A DNA stretch of 64,000 nucleotides from Eucommia ulmoides (Eukaryota > Streptophyta > Magnoliopsida > Garryales > Eucommiaceae): assembly GCA_016647705.1 (NCBI GenBank), contig CM028328.1, positions 2,629,311-2,693,310 on the forward strand. The letters run 5' to 3'. The notes under the pieces were generated by a model. The model searched no databases. It saw only the letters and a list, made by a program, of their open reading frames with translations, and was not told the DNA's origin. Every line of letters starts with the position of its first letter. Position 1 is the first letter of the stretch. Below are positions 48,243 to 59,548 of this stretch, in pieces. The position numbers were made by a program, and so were the translations under genes.

Positions 48243-48419
48243 GACCCCCCCTGCCCCAATCCTCCTACCCCCCACCCCACCCCAACTACCTCACCACCAC
48301 CACCCACCCCTGCCCCAACCCTCCTACCCCCCCCCTTGCCCCTGCCCCTGCCCCTACCCCACCAGTCACCACCCCCTACCCCCTGACCCTACCCTACCCT
48401 ACCTACCCCCCCTACTTTT
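48243..48419 (-). promoter_or_regulatory. G-rich stretch in the probable GPT 3' UTR (quadruplex candidate)
   Basis: On the plus strand it is dominated by C-runs (cccctgcccctgcccctacc; 'accctaccctaccctacc'). Read in the sense of GPT it is many runs of three or more G separated by one to four bases, 50 to 230 nt past the predicted stop codon. Such text can fold into G-quadruplexes. Function is an inference, and the transcript end is not known. Confidence 0.5.
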
Positions 48420-48468
48420 ATATTTTTTTTTCTTTTCAAAACGCAAAACAAACACTACTTTTGCGATA

Positions 48469-51400
48469 TCAAAACCGTGCCTAAAAAATAAAGAAACAAA
48501 TACCATGGAAATTCTACCCCAGAATTTGTTGCCATTATGCTAAATGCTAATACTACCAAAATAGGAAACATCAGACAATGGGCAATATTGGTCTATTCAT
48601 TACATATATACATACATATATATAAGAGAATACCTGGGAATAAAGGAAGGTTCCAAGGACGGCGATAGCGGCTCCAAGGGCATTGACGGGCTGGACAGGT
48701 GTACGGAAGATGATGATGGAGGAGACGATGACAGATATACGTTTCATTGTGTTTCCAATGCTAAAGGTCAAGGGAGAGATCTCGTCGAGCGACATGTATG
48801 ACACTTGATTGTAGAGGTGATAGAACACACTCTGCGCCGCCACCCACCTTTTTCATTCATAAAAATAATAATAATATTAGGGGCGAAAAATCATTCAATT
48901 CAATTTTTATCATATATAAAAATTCGTGTTTATGCAGAGACGTTATATTTATATTGGAGTCTTTTCGCGCTTGTCTCTTTTAAGATCACGTTACATATAT
49001 AAAAGGGCATCCTGGAGCTACAAAGCTCCCGCTATGCGCAGGATCCGGGAAAGGATCGGACCATTTGGGTCTATTGTACGTAGCCTTACCTTACTTTGCA
49101 AAAGGTTGTTTCCACAACTCGAACACGCGAAGTTAATTTTTTTTCCCTGGCGGGTGGGCGGTAAGTATGTGAAATGTCTATAATACCCCTACTACAAATT
49201 AATTATGTTTTACAATTTCTACACACATTATGTCTGCCGCAAATGCCAGTTATAAAAAAAAAAAAATATTTCCGTTCTTAAAAACGTGTTTGACTACTAA
49301 TTATCGCATCATAATCATCGTATCCTAATTAAACACATAATAAACATAAACATAAACAAAAAAAAATAGTAGGTTAGGTAGAAGCTATATACGATGTGCG
49401 CAACATGTGAAATGCCTATAATACCCTTATTACAGATGATTACACATTGTGTCTGCCGCAAACAACGGTTATAATCTAAAACACACAAATAAAAAATGCT
49501 ATTACCGTTCCTAATTACGTGTTTAACTATTAATTATCGCATCATAATCAACGTGTCCTAAAAAAAAAAAAAAAACGTTACGTAGAAGCTATATATTAAG
49601 TAGGGGTTGAATTTTTTTACCATACGAAATGGGGTCCGATTTGAGAGATGGCCTTTTCCCATCCGAGAGCCCACATTTGCGGTCCCTCCACGGCAATTGC
49701 AAACGGCGTAAGGAGTAAGAGGGAAAGTATAGAGAGACAGGCATAGTAGTTCATCCCACTCACAGACTTCCCTTTCATTCCCTTCTTTGAAAATATGTTT
49801 CGAAAAACAAAGGCCAAATTCGATATCATTGCCCCCATAAATCCTGTAGCCAAACAACCCCCAAAACTCAAAACTCAGACAATAAAAAAACATGAATTAT
49901 ATATATATATATCAGCAAGAAGATACCAAAAAAGTTACGTTTTGACCCCCCAATGTAGGTTGTCTTGACTCTAAATTGAAGTTAGGGTGTGTTTGGGTGA
50001 GGAATTTGAAGAAGGAATTTGATTTGGAAACGGGATTTGTAAAGATTTAATTTCTTAAGAAAAAATTAACAATCCTCATTTTTCCAAATCAATTTTCTTT
50101 ACTTCAAATACCTCACCCAAACGCACCCTTAATTCATTTCATTAAAATCTGCCGGAGCACAAAAAACACCCAAAATTCAATTTTTTTAACTTTTCAATGA
50201 CTAAGTCTATTGATTTCAAATCCTTCCATCCAAACAATGCCTAAAACCGATAGCAAAACACAATCGATTCTTCTCTGTCCAAATTGCTATAGGTGGCGTT
50301 TGGTTAGTGTTTCTGTTTTTCACTTCCAATAAACTGGAGTATAATCCGGAAATAAAAACATTTTTTGTGACGACCATTGTCCTAAAATTGTTTCTTTTAA
50401 TTTATGAGAACAGAAACAAAAACACGTTTGTTTACAACATTTGTTTTATGTTTTTTTTTCTTTAAATGTATGGTGGCTTGCATCGTCGTCGTGGTGGCCG
50501 CCGGCGGGGTGGTGAGAATAATTTTATGGGAGTGAAAAAGAATCATGAATCAACATTTTTTGGTTTGTTAGATTCTTAAGGAATTCAAGAAATAGTTTAA
50601 ATTACTCTCGAAATTTTAGGAACAGAAACATGTTTACCAAACGCGTTTCTGTACATTAATTCCGAAACTTTGGGAGCAAGCACATGAATCATGGAACACC
50701 AAATAGAGCCTAAAAAACCCAATATAATTTGAACTAACCTCACGGTTTGTAATTACCGTTAATTTGTGATTTTCAGACATTCTAGGCAATAAAAAGACAG
50801 ATTAAAACAGCTAGAATAAATCATCAAAGCATTAACAAGATAAAAGTTAGTGTTTTTTTTACCAATCATGTTGAAGTTGAGCTCAGTAACGGCGGCGAGT
50901 GCACAACCACCGATGATAGGAATAAGAGACAAGTACACCGGCATCGGAAATGTCTCACCCAAGAGGAATCTTGAGACAAGAACGCTGAAAGCAGGCTCAC
51001 CACTCTTGATTATATGTGTAAATGAAACTGCCACCTTTGACATACTCACAGTGGCTGCAACATGCCCAATTGTATGTGCCACAGCAACCTATGAAGAACA
51101 ATCAGGAAATTAAAATTACTAATTAATGATTGATAATTTTGAGGAAATAACCAGAACCCAGATCCTAAAATCGCAAAATATAACAAACCCAGATCGCAAA
51201 AAGATTGAAAAATTAGGTATGAATCAAACCCAGATTTGAAATTCAGAAAAAAGGAAGAACAGGCCCTAATTTTCTTACAGGGAATAGGGTTTTCCAGAAT
51301 TCGGGATCGGTTTTGGGGGCTTCGGCGATCCGGAAAGCCCAGGAAATGAGCATAATGAGGGAGCCGGCGGCGAGGGAGAGGGTGGAGGTCAGCCATGGAA

Positions 51401-51809
51401 AAGGAAAAGCATTCAGCACTTTCTTGTTGTATATATTGAAGATCACATTCAGAGCCCACCATGTCGCGAAGTATATTCCGATCTTCACCTTCCTGGCGGC
51501 TTCAGATGCCGCCGCCGCCGACGGCGGCGGCGTTTGCTCGATCGGACTCGATTGATCCGCCTCGTAGGCCTTGCATGTGAACAAACCAGGGTTCCGGCCG
51601 TCAACCACCGACGATCTCTTCGAAAACCCAAAACTCTCGACGGAAGAAACAGACAGGGGCTTCGACACCGAGACGGCCAAGCTCCGGCGGCTATTTAGCG
51701 ACGGTAGAGGTGGTAGCACCGTTGATTGCCGTGTCGGCACGGAAAAATTCCTCCGGAAAGCATCGGAGGCGGTGATCGTCACCGTTGATTGCTTCACAGA
51801 CGAGATCAT
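48469..51809 (-). CDS. GPT: glucose-6-phosphate/phosphate translocator, plastid (401 aa)
   Basis: Exons on the minus strand: 51809-51279, 51088-50863, 49843-49621, 48847-48634 and a predicted 12-nt exon 48480-48469 coding ARF and TGA. Phases are consistent. The protein exchanges glucose 6-phosphate (and triose phosphate) for phosphate across the inner plastid envelope. Residues 1 to about 95 are a Ser/Thr-rich transit peptide ([18 protein letters not shown]). The mature part is near-identical to GPT1/GPT2: [80 protein letters not shown] and [20 protein letters not shown]. It has many hydrophobic segments and the conserved KR pair near the end. A longer start at 51839 is in frame, but GPT proteins begin M-x-SVKQ, so I chose 51809. 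The last exon is the weakest call: known GPTs end FLYSQAK(L/Q). The gene appears intact. Confidence 0.93.
49001..49128 (-). mobile_element. Au-like SINE, 5'-truncated, in GPT intron 3
   Basis: On the minus strand it reads gttcgagttgtggaaacaac (B-box region), 'taaggtaaggctacgtacaa', ggtccgatcctttcccggat, 'gcgcatagcgggagctttgt' and a short T-rich tail. This is the standard order of the widespread plant Au-type SINE. The A-box part is missing. It lies in the same orientation as GPT. Confidence 0.75.
49168..49615. repeat. tandem duplication of about 236 bp in GPT intron 3
   Basis: The units about 49168-49405 and 49406-49615 share gtgaaatg(t/c)ctataatacc, 'tgtctgccgcaaa', 'aattatcgcatcataatca' and 'gtagaagctatata', with a number of differences. 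Confidence 0.75.
49982..50132. mobile_element. small TIR element (151 bp) in GPT intron 2
   Basis: The left end ttagggtgtgtttgggtgag and the reverse complement of the right end (ttaagggtgcgtttgggtga) are near-perfect TIRs that continue as ggaatttgaag / ggtatttgaag. It is almost a pure hairpin. Similar ends occur on 1158-2085. hAT-like by its GTTTGGG motif. Confidence 0.75.
50292..50711. mobile_element. MITE of the 'ttagtgtttctg' family in GPT intron 2
   Basis: It starts ggtggcgtttggttagtgtt and ends 'catggaacaccaaatagagc' followed by ct; the ends are imperfect TIRs. It is related to 45302-45720. Confidence 0.65.
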
Positions 51810-52140
51810 ACTTGAGAATCTGTAAACTTTTTCACCCAAAAAATCGAGAAAAAAATAACAGAAAAATCTGCAGGCGAAGATTCGATAAAACCGAGGAACA
51901 AATCAAACGCTGATCTCGAACGATTCTCCGGGCGGAGAACTTCAACAAACAAACACCGAAAATTTCTCCGTCTAAAAACTATAAAATATCAAAAAACACA
52001 GTTGAATCAAAACAAGTTAATGGGTTTTTTTTCTTTTTTTTCACCAACCACCGATTATGATCACAGAGGTCAAATATATAATGAGAGAGAGCGGGTGGGG
52101 ATTAACGAAGGAGAGAGAGAGAGAGAGGAGAGAGAGAGTT
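51810..52140 (-). promoter_or_regulatory. GPT upstream region with TATA box and CT repeats
   Basis: On the minus strand, CT-rich tracts (52080-52138) precede attatatatttgacc, a good TATA box at 52069-52080. This implies a 5' UTR of about 230 nt. No intron is needed to reach the ATG. Confidence 0.5.
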
Positions 52141-52199
52141 TATGAGCTTTGAAATCTCAGTACCCAACGATGGAAAAGAATTCATGTGAAAACACGCAG

Positions 52200-53505
52200 C
52201 TTTTCGAAAAAAGTACAATAAATTATTTAAAAGTTGGTTTAAAAATAAATATTAATATTAATAAAAAAAATTAATTCAAATTTTTTTTCCTTATTTAATA
52301 ATTTTTTATCCCATATTTAAAAAAATAAAATTGATTTATAAGAGGGAGTTTATACTCGAGATATTCCCAGTCGTTTTAACAAAATCCTAAGATATGCTAT
52401 ATCGCAATTTATTAATAAAAATACCCTTGTAAACGTTTTTGTTATTTTTTTCTCTATCTTTTTCTCTTAATTTTTTTGATTTTGTTCCATATTTATTTAA
52501 AAAAAAAAAAAAAAAATTCTCAAACCCCATTTTTTAATTTTTTTTTTATTTTGTGAATTTTGTTTTCTATATTTTTACTTTTGATTTTTTTATTTTTCTA
52601 CAAATATCATACTATAAAATAAAAAAATTAAAAATTTAAAAAAAAAAAAAAACACAAAAACAAGAGAGAAAGAGTAGAAAAAAATAAAATACACAATAAA
52701 AAAATTATATTATAAAGGTATTTTTGTCAACAAAATATCTTAAAAAAATGTCTTAAGTAAGCAAACTGAAAAGATAAAAAGTATATCGAGTATTATAGAA
52801 ATAACAAAAAATATTTTTAATATTTATCAAAACGACAAGAAGTGTCAGATTTAAAATCTATTATATAATAGGATCCAAAAATAAAAATTAATAATTAATA
52901 AAAACAATATTTAAAAAAAATGCCATTTTTTCCTCATATCCCACAATTAAAAAGGTATATGAATAAAAATTATTTTTTTCTCTCTTTTTTAATTATTTTT
53001 TCTATATTTTTCAAAAAAAAATATACATAATAATCAATATAGCAATCTTCTATTATATTTTTAATTCGAATAAATTAAATTAAAATTTTAATTTAAACGA
53101 TGTCATATTAATATTACAATTATTTTAATTTATTTATATTATTAAAATACATGAATTTTTAATTTCAAGGAAATAATATCTACTTACACTTAATCTAATA
53201 CAAATAAAATCTTGATAAATATAAAGTAAAATTTTAATTTTTTTTAATTTATTAAAAATAAAATTATACAAAAAAATAGTGAATTTCAGTAGTGTTCAAC
53301 CAAATTATTTTTTATAATCATCATTAAAAAGAAAAGGGTTATATTTTTTTGTCTTCATTTGACTTAATAGTTTAATTCAATTAATTTTTAATTTATTTTA
53401 ACATAGAATATTAGGCTGCTGATGATATGATATCAATATCAAGTACTAATCATTAAATAAATATCTTTAATAATATAAATAATTAAATCTTGATTTGTTT
53501 TTAGT
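52200..53505. other. AT-rich spacer, no gene seen
   Basis: Very AT-rich with many A- and T-runs. Some inverted text around 52360-52800 (acaaaaataccttt/ aaaggtatttttgt; 'tcgagatattcccag') suggests a decayed TIR element, but the ends are not clear. No exon-like segment. Confidence 0.5.
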
Positions 53506-53900
53506 GGGTTAATTGCTTTTTAGTCCCTTACGTTTTGATATTATTTTATTTAAAAAAATATAACTTATTTAACTTTTTTAAGTTAAAAAAATATTATTTA
53601 ATAGTAATAAAAGTAAACGTTAATATTTTCTCTCTCTATCTCTTTGTTGTCTCTCTCTTCCCATTTTTTATTTTACTTAAAAAACTACAATTAAAATCAA
53701 GAGATAATTTTGTCCATTTCGCATATAAAACTTAGAAAAAAAAAAATAATTTCACCATTTTTTTAACTTTTTCATTAAGTTAAAAACAAAAATATATATT
53801 ATTATTCCAATTTATTATAATTGGACGGCCGTAAAATTCAAACTTTTAAAGAAAATAGCAAAATAAAATTAAAGTATAAGGGGATAAAAGATAAATTAAT
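53506..53900. mobile_element. TIR element, shorter relative of 37474-38180
   Basis: The left end gggttaattgctttttagtc and right-end text 'aaagtataaggggataaaag' with ataaattaat match the arms of the element upstream of TSB. Confidence 0.55.
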
Positions 53901-55869
53901 TTTCTATTTTTAGGTTTACCATCAACTTTTGACAACCAAATGAAATAAATAGTGATAGCATATTCCATGAATATGTATTTTCATAACCCCACATGTTCCA
54001 ATTCAATGCTCACCTAACCTCCTTTTGGCAAATTTTTATTTGAACACTCAACTTTATTTTCTTAGAAATTCAAGGTCGTGATGAAGAACATTTTGGTGGG
54101 GCACTTGGATCATTCACAATAATCCAGTGATGAGTTAGGGTCTCTTGACGATCCCTATTGACCACTCAACGACCACTGTCCAAGTTTTCATAATTACAAT
54201 ACCAACTAGATGTCCCAGTTCAGACCATCCAACGACAAACTTCTGGATCTTCGCTTGTTATTTTGTCCAGTCCAGCCACTGGACAGACTCTCAAAGCTAC
54301 CAAGTTGACTCTTGCACTTCCCTGGGCGACTCTGACTTCTGATCATTTTGGTTAGTCCATGGACTCTTCCAGGTGAACCGAAATATAAAGTCCAGTTGCT
54401 TAAACCATGTCACGTGTCTCTTCATTAGCCACGCTTCAGATTATGTTAATTGATCGTGCTCAAGACTCTGATTTTCTATAACTAATATGATCTCTCTCTT
54501 GTAAATAGCAGGTAGTAAATGCTCCAGGTGTTATGGGAAACACCACTTGATTTATATCGTACTCTTTTTTCTCCGAGCTCCTACTCTCACGCGTAAGGGA
54601 CTTATTAATGCGTCCTGATTTTCCGAAAGGAAATAAAATAAATAAAATTTTAAAGCATTTTTTTAAACAAATATTAAAGAGGGGATTTTTAAAAGCGTCG
54701 ATTTTTACATAAAAGTACTTAAGCTAATTTTAGAAAATGAATCGCCACTTAGCAATGAGTTTAAATGGTGTATTAGGTCACCAGATTTTTGAAAAAACGA
54801 TTGAAAAAATGGCTCAAGTAAAATTTTGACTCCAAAAAATACGGTCCGACCAGAAATTCGTTTTAAAAGGGTTCGGGGGTCAGTTACACTCGATGAAGGT
54901 GTTAAGCACCCCAAGACGCCCGTTTGAAGACAATATCTTATCCAATTAAGTCCAAACAAAATTTAAATTCGAATGTTTTATTTGATTTTTTAAATCTCTT
55001 CATAGAAAAAAAAAAATCTTATTTTTTTAAACAAAAAATAAGCATTTTTTTTTTAATTTTGAAATGTCACCCCGATATGATCACTTATAAAATATCGATA
55101 ATTTAATAAGGATGACCCCTAAGAAGGTGCTTTAATGTCTCGAATTTTAAGTTAATTTTTTTTTTTGTGATTTTTTCGTTTGTTTGGATTTTTGTGTTTT
55201 TTAATTTTTTTTAAAACAATAAAGATCAATTCATTTTTTTTTCCGATGCGAGAGAAGTAAATAGTTACAGAAACACAATAACAGTACATAGAAATAAAAG
55301 CGCGGAAAGACGCAAAATAGAAAAATAAAAGCGCGGAAAGACGCAAAACAGGAAATAAATATAACAAAATAAAAGCGCAAAAAGGCGCAGAACAGAAAAA
55401 TAAATACAAAAAAATAAATCGATTTTTAAGTGTTCCAGTGGAGCGTCCTTTTAGGTTTTGTCCAATTTTAGGTCCATTAGTTTGCATATCGAGGGGAGCG
55501 ATCTCCCTTCTAAACCTAAACCGTTCAAGTAGAAGGTGGAGGAATTTTCACCTCGTTTTGTCTACTCATTAAGTTATTCACAAGTTTATATAATAAAAAA
55601 AAAATTGCAAACCAAAATTTCGGTATAATAACGACTTATTTTTATTTTATCAAAATATTGGGGGGAGTGATCTCCCTACCAAATTACTCAAGAATTGATG
55701 AAGAAATAAAAAAAAAATAAAAGAGAAATTAAAGAAGAAAAAAAGAAATAAAAGTTATAGAAAAATGGTCTCCCGAGCTCTCTCTCTCCAAAATCCCCCC
55801 TCACAAATGAAAATGAGTCGTCTATTTATAGACCCCAAAAAAGGCAAAATGAAAATTATACAAAAATGC

Positions 55870-56035
55870 AGTTCACTATTCACGCGATGGGTACTGTTCA
55901 CGATCATGCGCGTATTGTTCATGATCATGCGGTTACTGTTCACGATTACTGTTCGTGCATGCGGATACTATTCATGCATGAGAATACTGTTCACGCATTC
56001 AGGTCCTGTTCCCGCGTGCGGGGTACTGTTCATGC
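55870..56035. repeat. short repeats 'tactgttcacgcatg' in the Tat-like LTR
   Basis: About nine imperfect copies of a 15-20 bp unit (tactgttcatgatcatgcgg and variants). The matching array in the other LTR is at 62418-62535. Confidence 0.8.
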
Positions 56036-56499
56036 TTCCATTTGGTTGTCTTGATTTGTCTGTTTTTTCCAATTTGCTCCAAACCAACGCCATTTTATTT
56101 TTTTATTTTTCTTTTTGTATTTTGTGTTTTCTAAATAAAACAAAGTTAAACATAATTTTTTTTGCGGAACGATTAAAATGTATTATCTACAGTTGCCCCT
56201 CTTTATCATGCAAGTTCCACTTGCTTAATAAAGATAAAAAACCACGTTATTTTGATCGTCCCCATTTTTTGGATGTTTTCAAAGCATTTTTATTATTATT
56301 TTTTGAAAATTTATAACAAAAGACGAAAAGAAGAAGAAGACCATTTTTCAAAGCGTGATGGAAAAGGAATAGAGAACGGAATATGGACGCATTGCAACCG
56401 AACCCTACAAGTGTTGCCTACATATCTCGACAGTATCAAGAATCAAGTCACACATAATTCAACAGATGCCCCAGGCAGGGTAAGAAAATAATGTAAAAA

Positions 56500-58195
56500 T
56501 AAAGTGGCACTCACAAAGAGGCAATGCAAAATATAAAAAGTCATCACAAAGAGGCAAATACAAAATAAAAAGTCATCACAAAGAGGCAAATACAAAATAA
56601 AAAGCCATTACAGAGAGACAATACAAAATATATGAGTTATCATTGAGAGGCGAAAACAAAAATTAAAATCTATCACAGAGTAGTAATGCAAGATGAGTCG
56701 TCACGGAGAGGCAATGCAAAATATATAAGTCATCACGGAGAAGTAAATGCAAACTAAAGGACCATCACAGAGAGACAATGTAAAAATGTACGAACTATCA
56801 CGGAGAGGCAAATGCAAAATAAATGGTCGTCACGGAGAGACAATGCAAAATATATGAGTCATCACGGAGAGGCAAATGCAAAATAAAGGGTCATCATAGA
56901 GAGACAATGCAAAATGTATAAGCCATCATAGAGAGACGAATGCAAAATAAAGGTCCATTACAGAAAGGCAATGCAAGATAAGTAGTCATGGAGAGACAAT
57001 GCAAAATATATGAGCCATCACGGAGAGGCGAATGCAAAAATTAAAAGTCATCGCAGAGAGACAATGCAAAATGTATGAGCCATCACGGAGAGGCAGTGCA
57101 GAATATATGGATCATCACGGAGAGGAGAATGCAAAAATTAAAAGCCAACATGGGAAGGCAATGTGAGATGAGCTTTCACGGAGAAGCAATACAAAATGTA
57201 TGAGGCATCACGTAGAGACAATGCAGAATATATGAGCCATCATGGAGAGGCAATGTGAAATGTATGAGTCATCACAGAGAAACAATGCAAGATGTATGAG
57301 CCATCGCGGAGAGGCGAATACAAAAATTAAATGTCATCACGGAAAGACAATGCAAAATGAGCTGTCACAGAGAGGCAATGCAAAAATTAAAAGTCATCAC
57401 GGAGAGACAATGCAAAATGTATGAGCCATCACGGAGAGGCGATACAAAATGAGAAGGTTATCATGGAGAGACAAATGCAAAATCAGAGGCTATTACGGAG
57501 AGGCAAATGCAAAATGAAAAGCCATCACAAAGAGGCAAATGCAAAAATTAAAAGCCATCATGGAGAGACAATACAATATGAGCCATCATGGAGAGGCAAT
57601 ACAGAATATATGAGTTATCACGAAGAGGTGAATGTAAAATAAAGGACAATCACGGAGAGGTAATACAAAATGAGTCATCACGGAGAGGCAATGTAGAATA
57701 TATGAGCCATCACGGAAAGACGAATGCAAAAATTAAAAGTCATCACGGAAAGGCAATGCAAGATGAGCCATCAAGAAAAGACAATGCAAGATGAGCCGTC
57801 ACTGAGAAGTAATGCAAAAAATGTATGAGCCATTATAGAGAGGCGGTGCAGAATATATGGGTCATCACGGAGAGGCGAATGCAAAAATTAAAAACCATCA
57901 TAGAGAGACAATGAAAAATGAGTCGTTGCGGAGCGGCAGAATGCAAAAATGAAAAGTCGTCACGGAGAGACACAATATAAAAATGAAATGCCATCACGGA
58001 GAGGCAGAAAGCAAATGAAAAAGTCATCGCAGAGAGGCTGAATACAACATGGAATGCCATCACGGAGAGGCATTATGCAAAAATAAAATGTCATCACAAA
58101 GAGGTAAAATGCAAATGAAAAAGTCATCGCGGAGAGACTGAATGAGACATGGAATGCCATCACGGAGATGCATAATGCAAAAATAAAATGTCAGA
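56500..58195. repeat. large internal minisatellite of the older Tat-like element
   Basis: More than 40 imperfect units of about 33-48 bp built on 'catcacggagaggcaatgca' and aaatatatgagc, covering 1.7 kb. Open frames on both strands here follow from the unit and are not genes. Confidence 0.92.
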
Positions 58196-58261
58196 TATAA
58201 AATGTGCCTCAGCTGCAAGCTCAAAAACTCCTTAGATGCAGAAAAAAAAAATCCATATAAC

Positions 58262-58695
58262 TTCAATGATCGAACCTTTATAGGTTACCTACGTACCTTA
58301 GTATTATGCCGAGAATCAGGTTTAGCATAGTTTGCTAGCCAAGAAATCAACTGGAATGTAACACTTGGATGACCTAACCTTAAAAGGTTGCCTACGTACA
58401 TTGGTATTACACCGAGGATCAGGTCTAGCGTAGTTCACGCATGCGAATAAGAAATCAGATGGAATGTCACAATTGGATGACTGAACCTTAACAAGTTACT
58501 TATGTACCTCGGCATTATACCAGGGATCAAGTCTAGCGTAGTTCACGCGATGTGAATGAAGAATCAGATCGGGTCTAGCATAGTTCACAAATGTGAATGA
58601 GAAATCAGATGAAATGTCGCACTTTGATGACCGAACCTTGTTAGGTTGCCTACGTACCTCGGCATTCACCAATGATCAGGTCTAGCGTTGTTCAC
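58262..58695. repeat. tandem repeat of about 100 bp
   Basis: Four to five units of 'gaacctt(t/a)ataggttgcctac', 'gtacctcggtattacaccga' and 'ggatcaggtctagcgtagtt' followed by cac. A single copy occurs in the younger element at 30065-30128, so the unit is ancestral and was amplified here. Confidence 0.85.
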
Positions 58696-59502
58696 ACAAC
58701 GCCCCTTTCAGGGCAAAACACATACACGGATGCTCATTTAGAGTTTTTGAATTTTAGCAATACCAGTTTTCAATTCAAGTCGGCAAGAAAGTAAGAGATC
58801 TTAGTGATAGAAAAATCCCTGCGTCCGATCCTTTTGTGATCCCTATAAATAGACAAGAAAACTTTTCCAAAACAAAATTTTAGTCTAAAAAATTTGTCAC
58901 CTTTGATGACTCGCAATTTCAATTTATTTTTTTCGTCATAGTCACTTGGCTTACGGTACTTGCTTTTTCGGGGTGATTTGATGAGGGTTTTTTTTTAAAG
59001 AAAAGATTGGTCATCCTTAAATAAGTCACATTTTTTTTCCAACCTTTGTTAGCAATTTGGGCCCTTTCCTCCCTTTAGATTTGGTGAGATTTTTATTTTT
59101 GACCTGTTGAGGGGATTGAAAAGAGTAGTGCCCTCTGACCTTTGTAGTACAAACTCGGCTTGACTTTCTTGGGTATTGAGATTAATTTCGACACTTAGGA
59201 TCTAGAACCCCTATATGCTTGGCATTTCAATCAACTCTTGTAATTGTATTACCAAAAAAAGTACAAAATTTTAAAGTTTATTCGCTCAAATATCCATTAT
59301 TCTCTAATATGATTTTATGTGTTGGTTTTGATTTGAGCATGACAAATATGATATGGATAATAGTAAAGATTTTTGTCTAAAATTGATGTCACAAGATAAC
59401 CCTCCTCAACTAACAAGTATTCGAACCCTTTTTTCATTAACGAGAATTTTGAGTAATAAAGATGTTTCTACTTTTATTTTTCTTTACTTTTATTTATTTA
59501 TT

Positions 59503-59548
59503 TTTTTTTTTTTTTTTTGGCGGGGGGGGGGGGGGGGGAAGGGGGAGG
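59503..59548. repeat. T-run joined to a G-run
   Basis: A run of about 15 T, then ggcgggggggggggggggggaa and ggggga, inside the older Tat-like element. Such a G-run is prone to assembly error. Confidence 0.8.

Noticed and set aside
48240-48420. Telomere-like repeat (ccctaccctaccctac)
   Set aside because: The plant telomere unit is CCCTAAA; here the text is irregular C-rich DNA.
55765-56316. 183-codon open frame
   Set aside because: It covers the LTR repeat tactgttcacgcatg and the T-rich LTR end; no homology.
57242-58266. Open frames with Gly/His/Glu repeats on both strands
   Set aside because: Translation of the 'catcacggagaggcaatgca' minisatellite.
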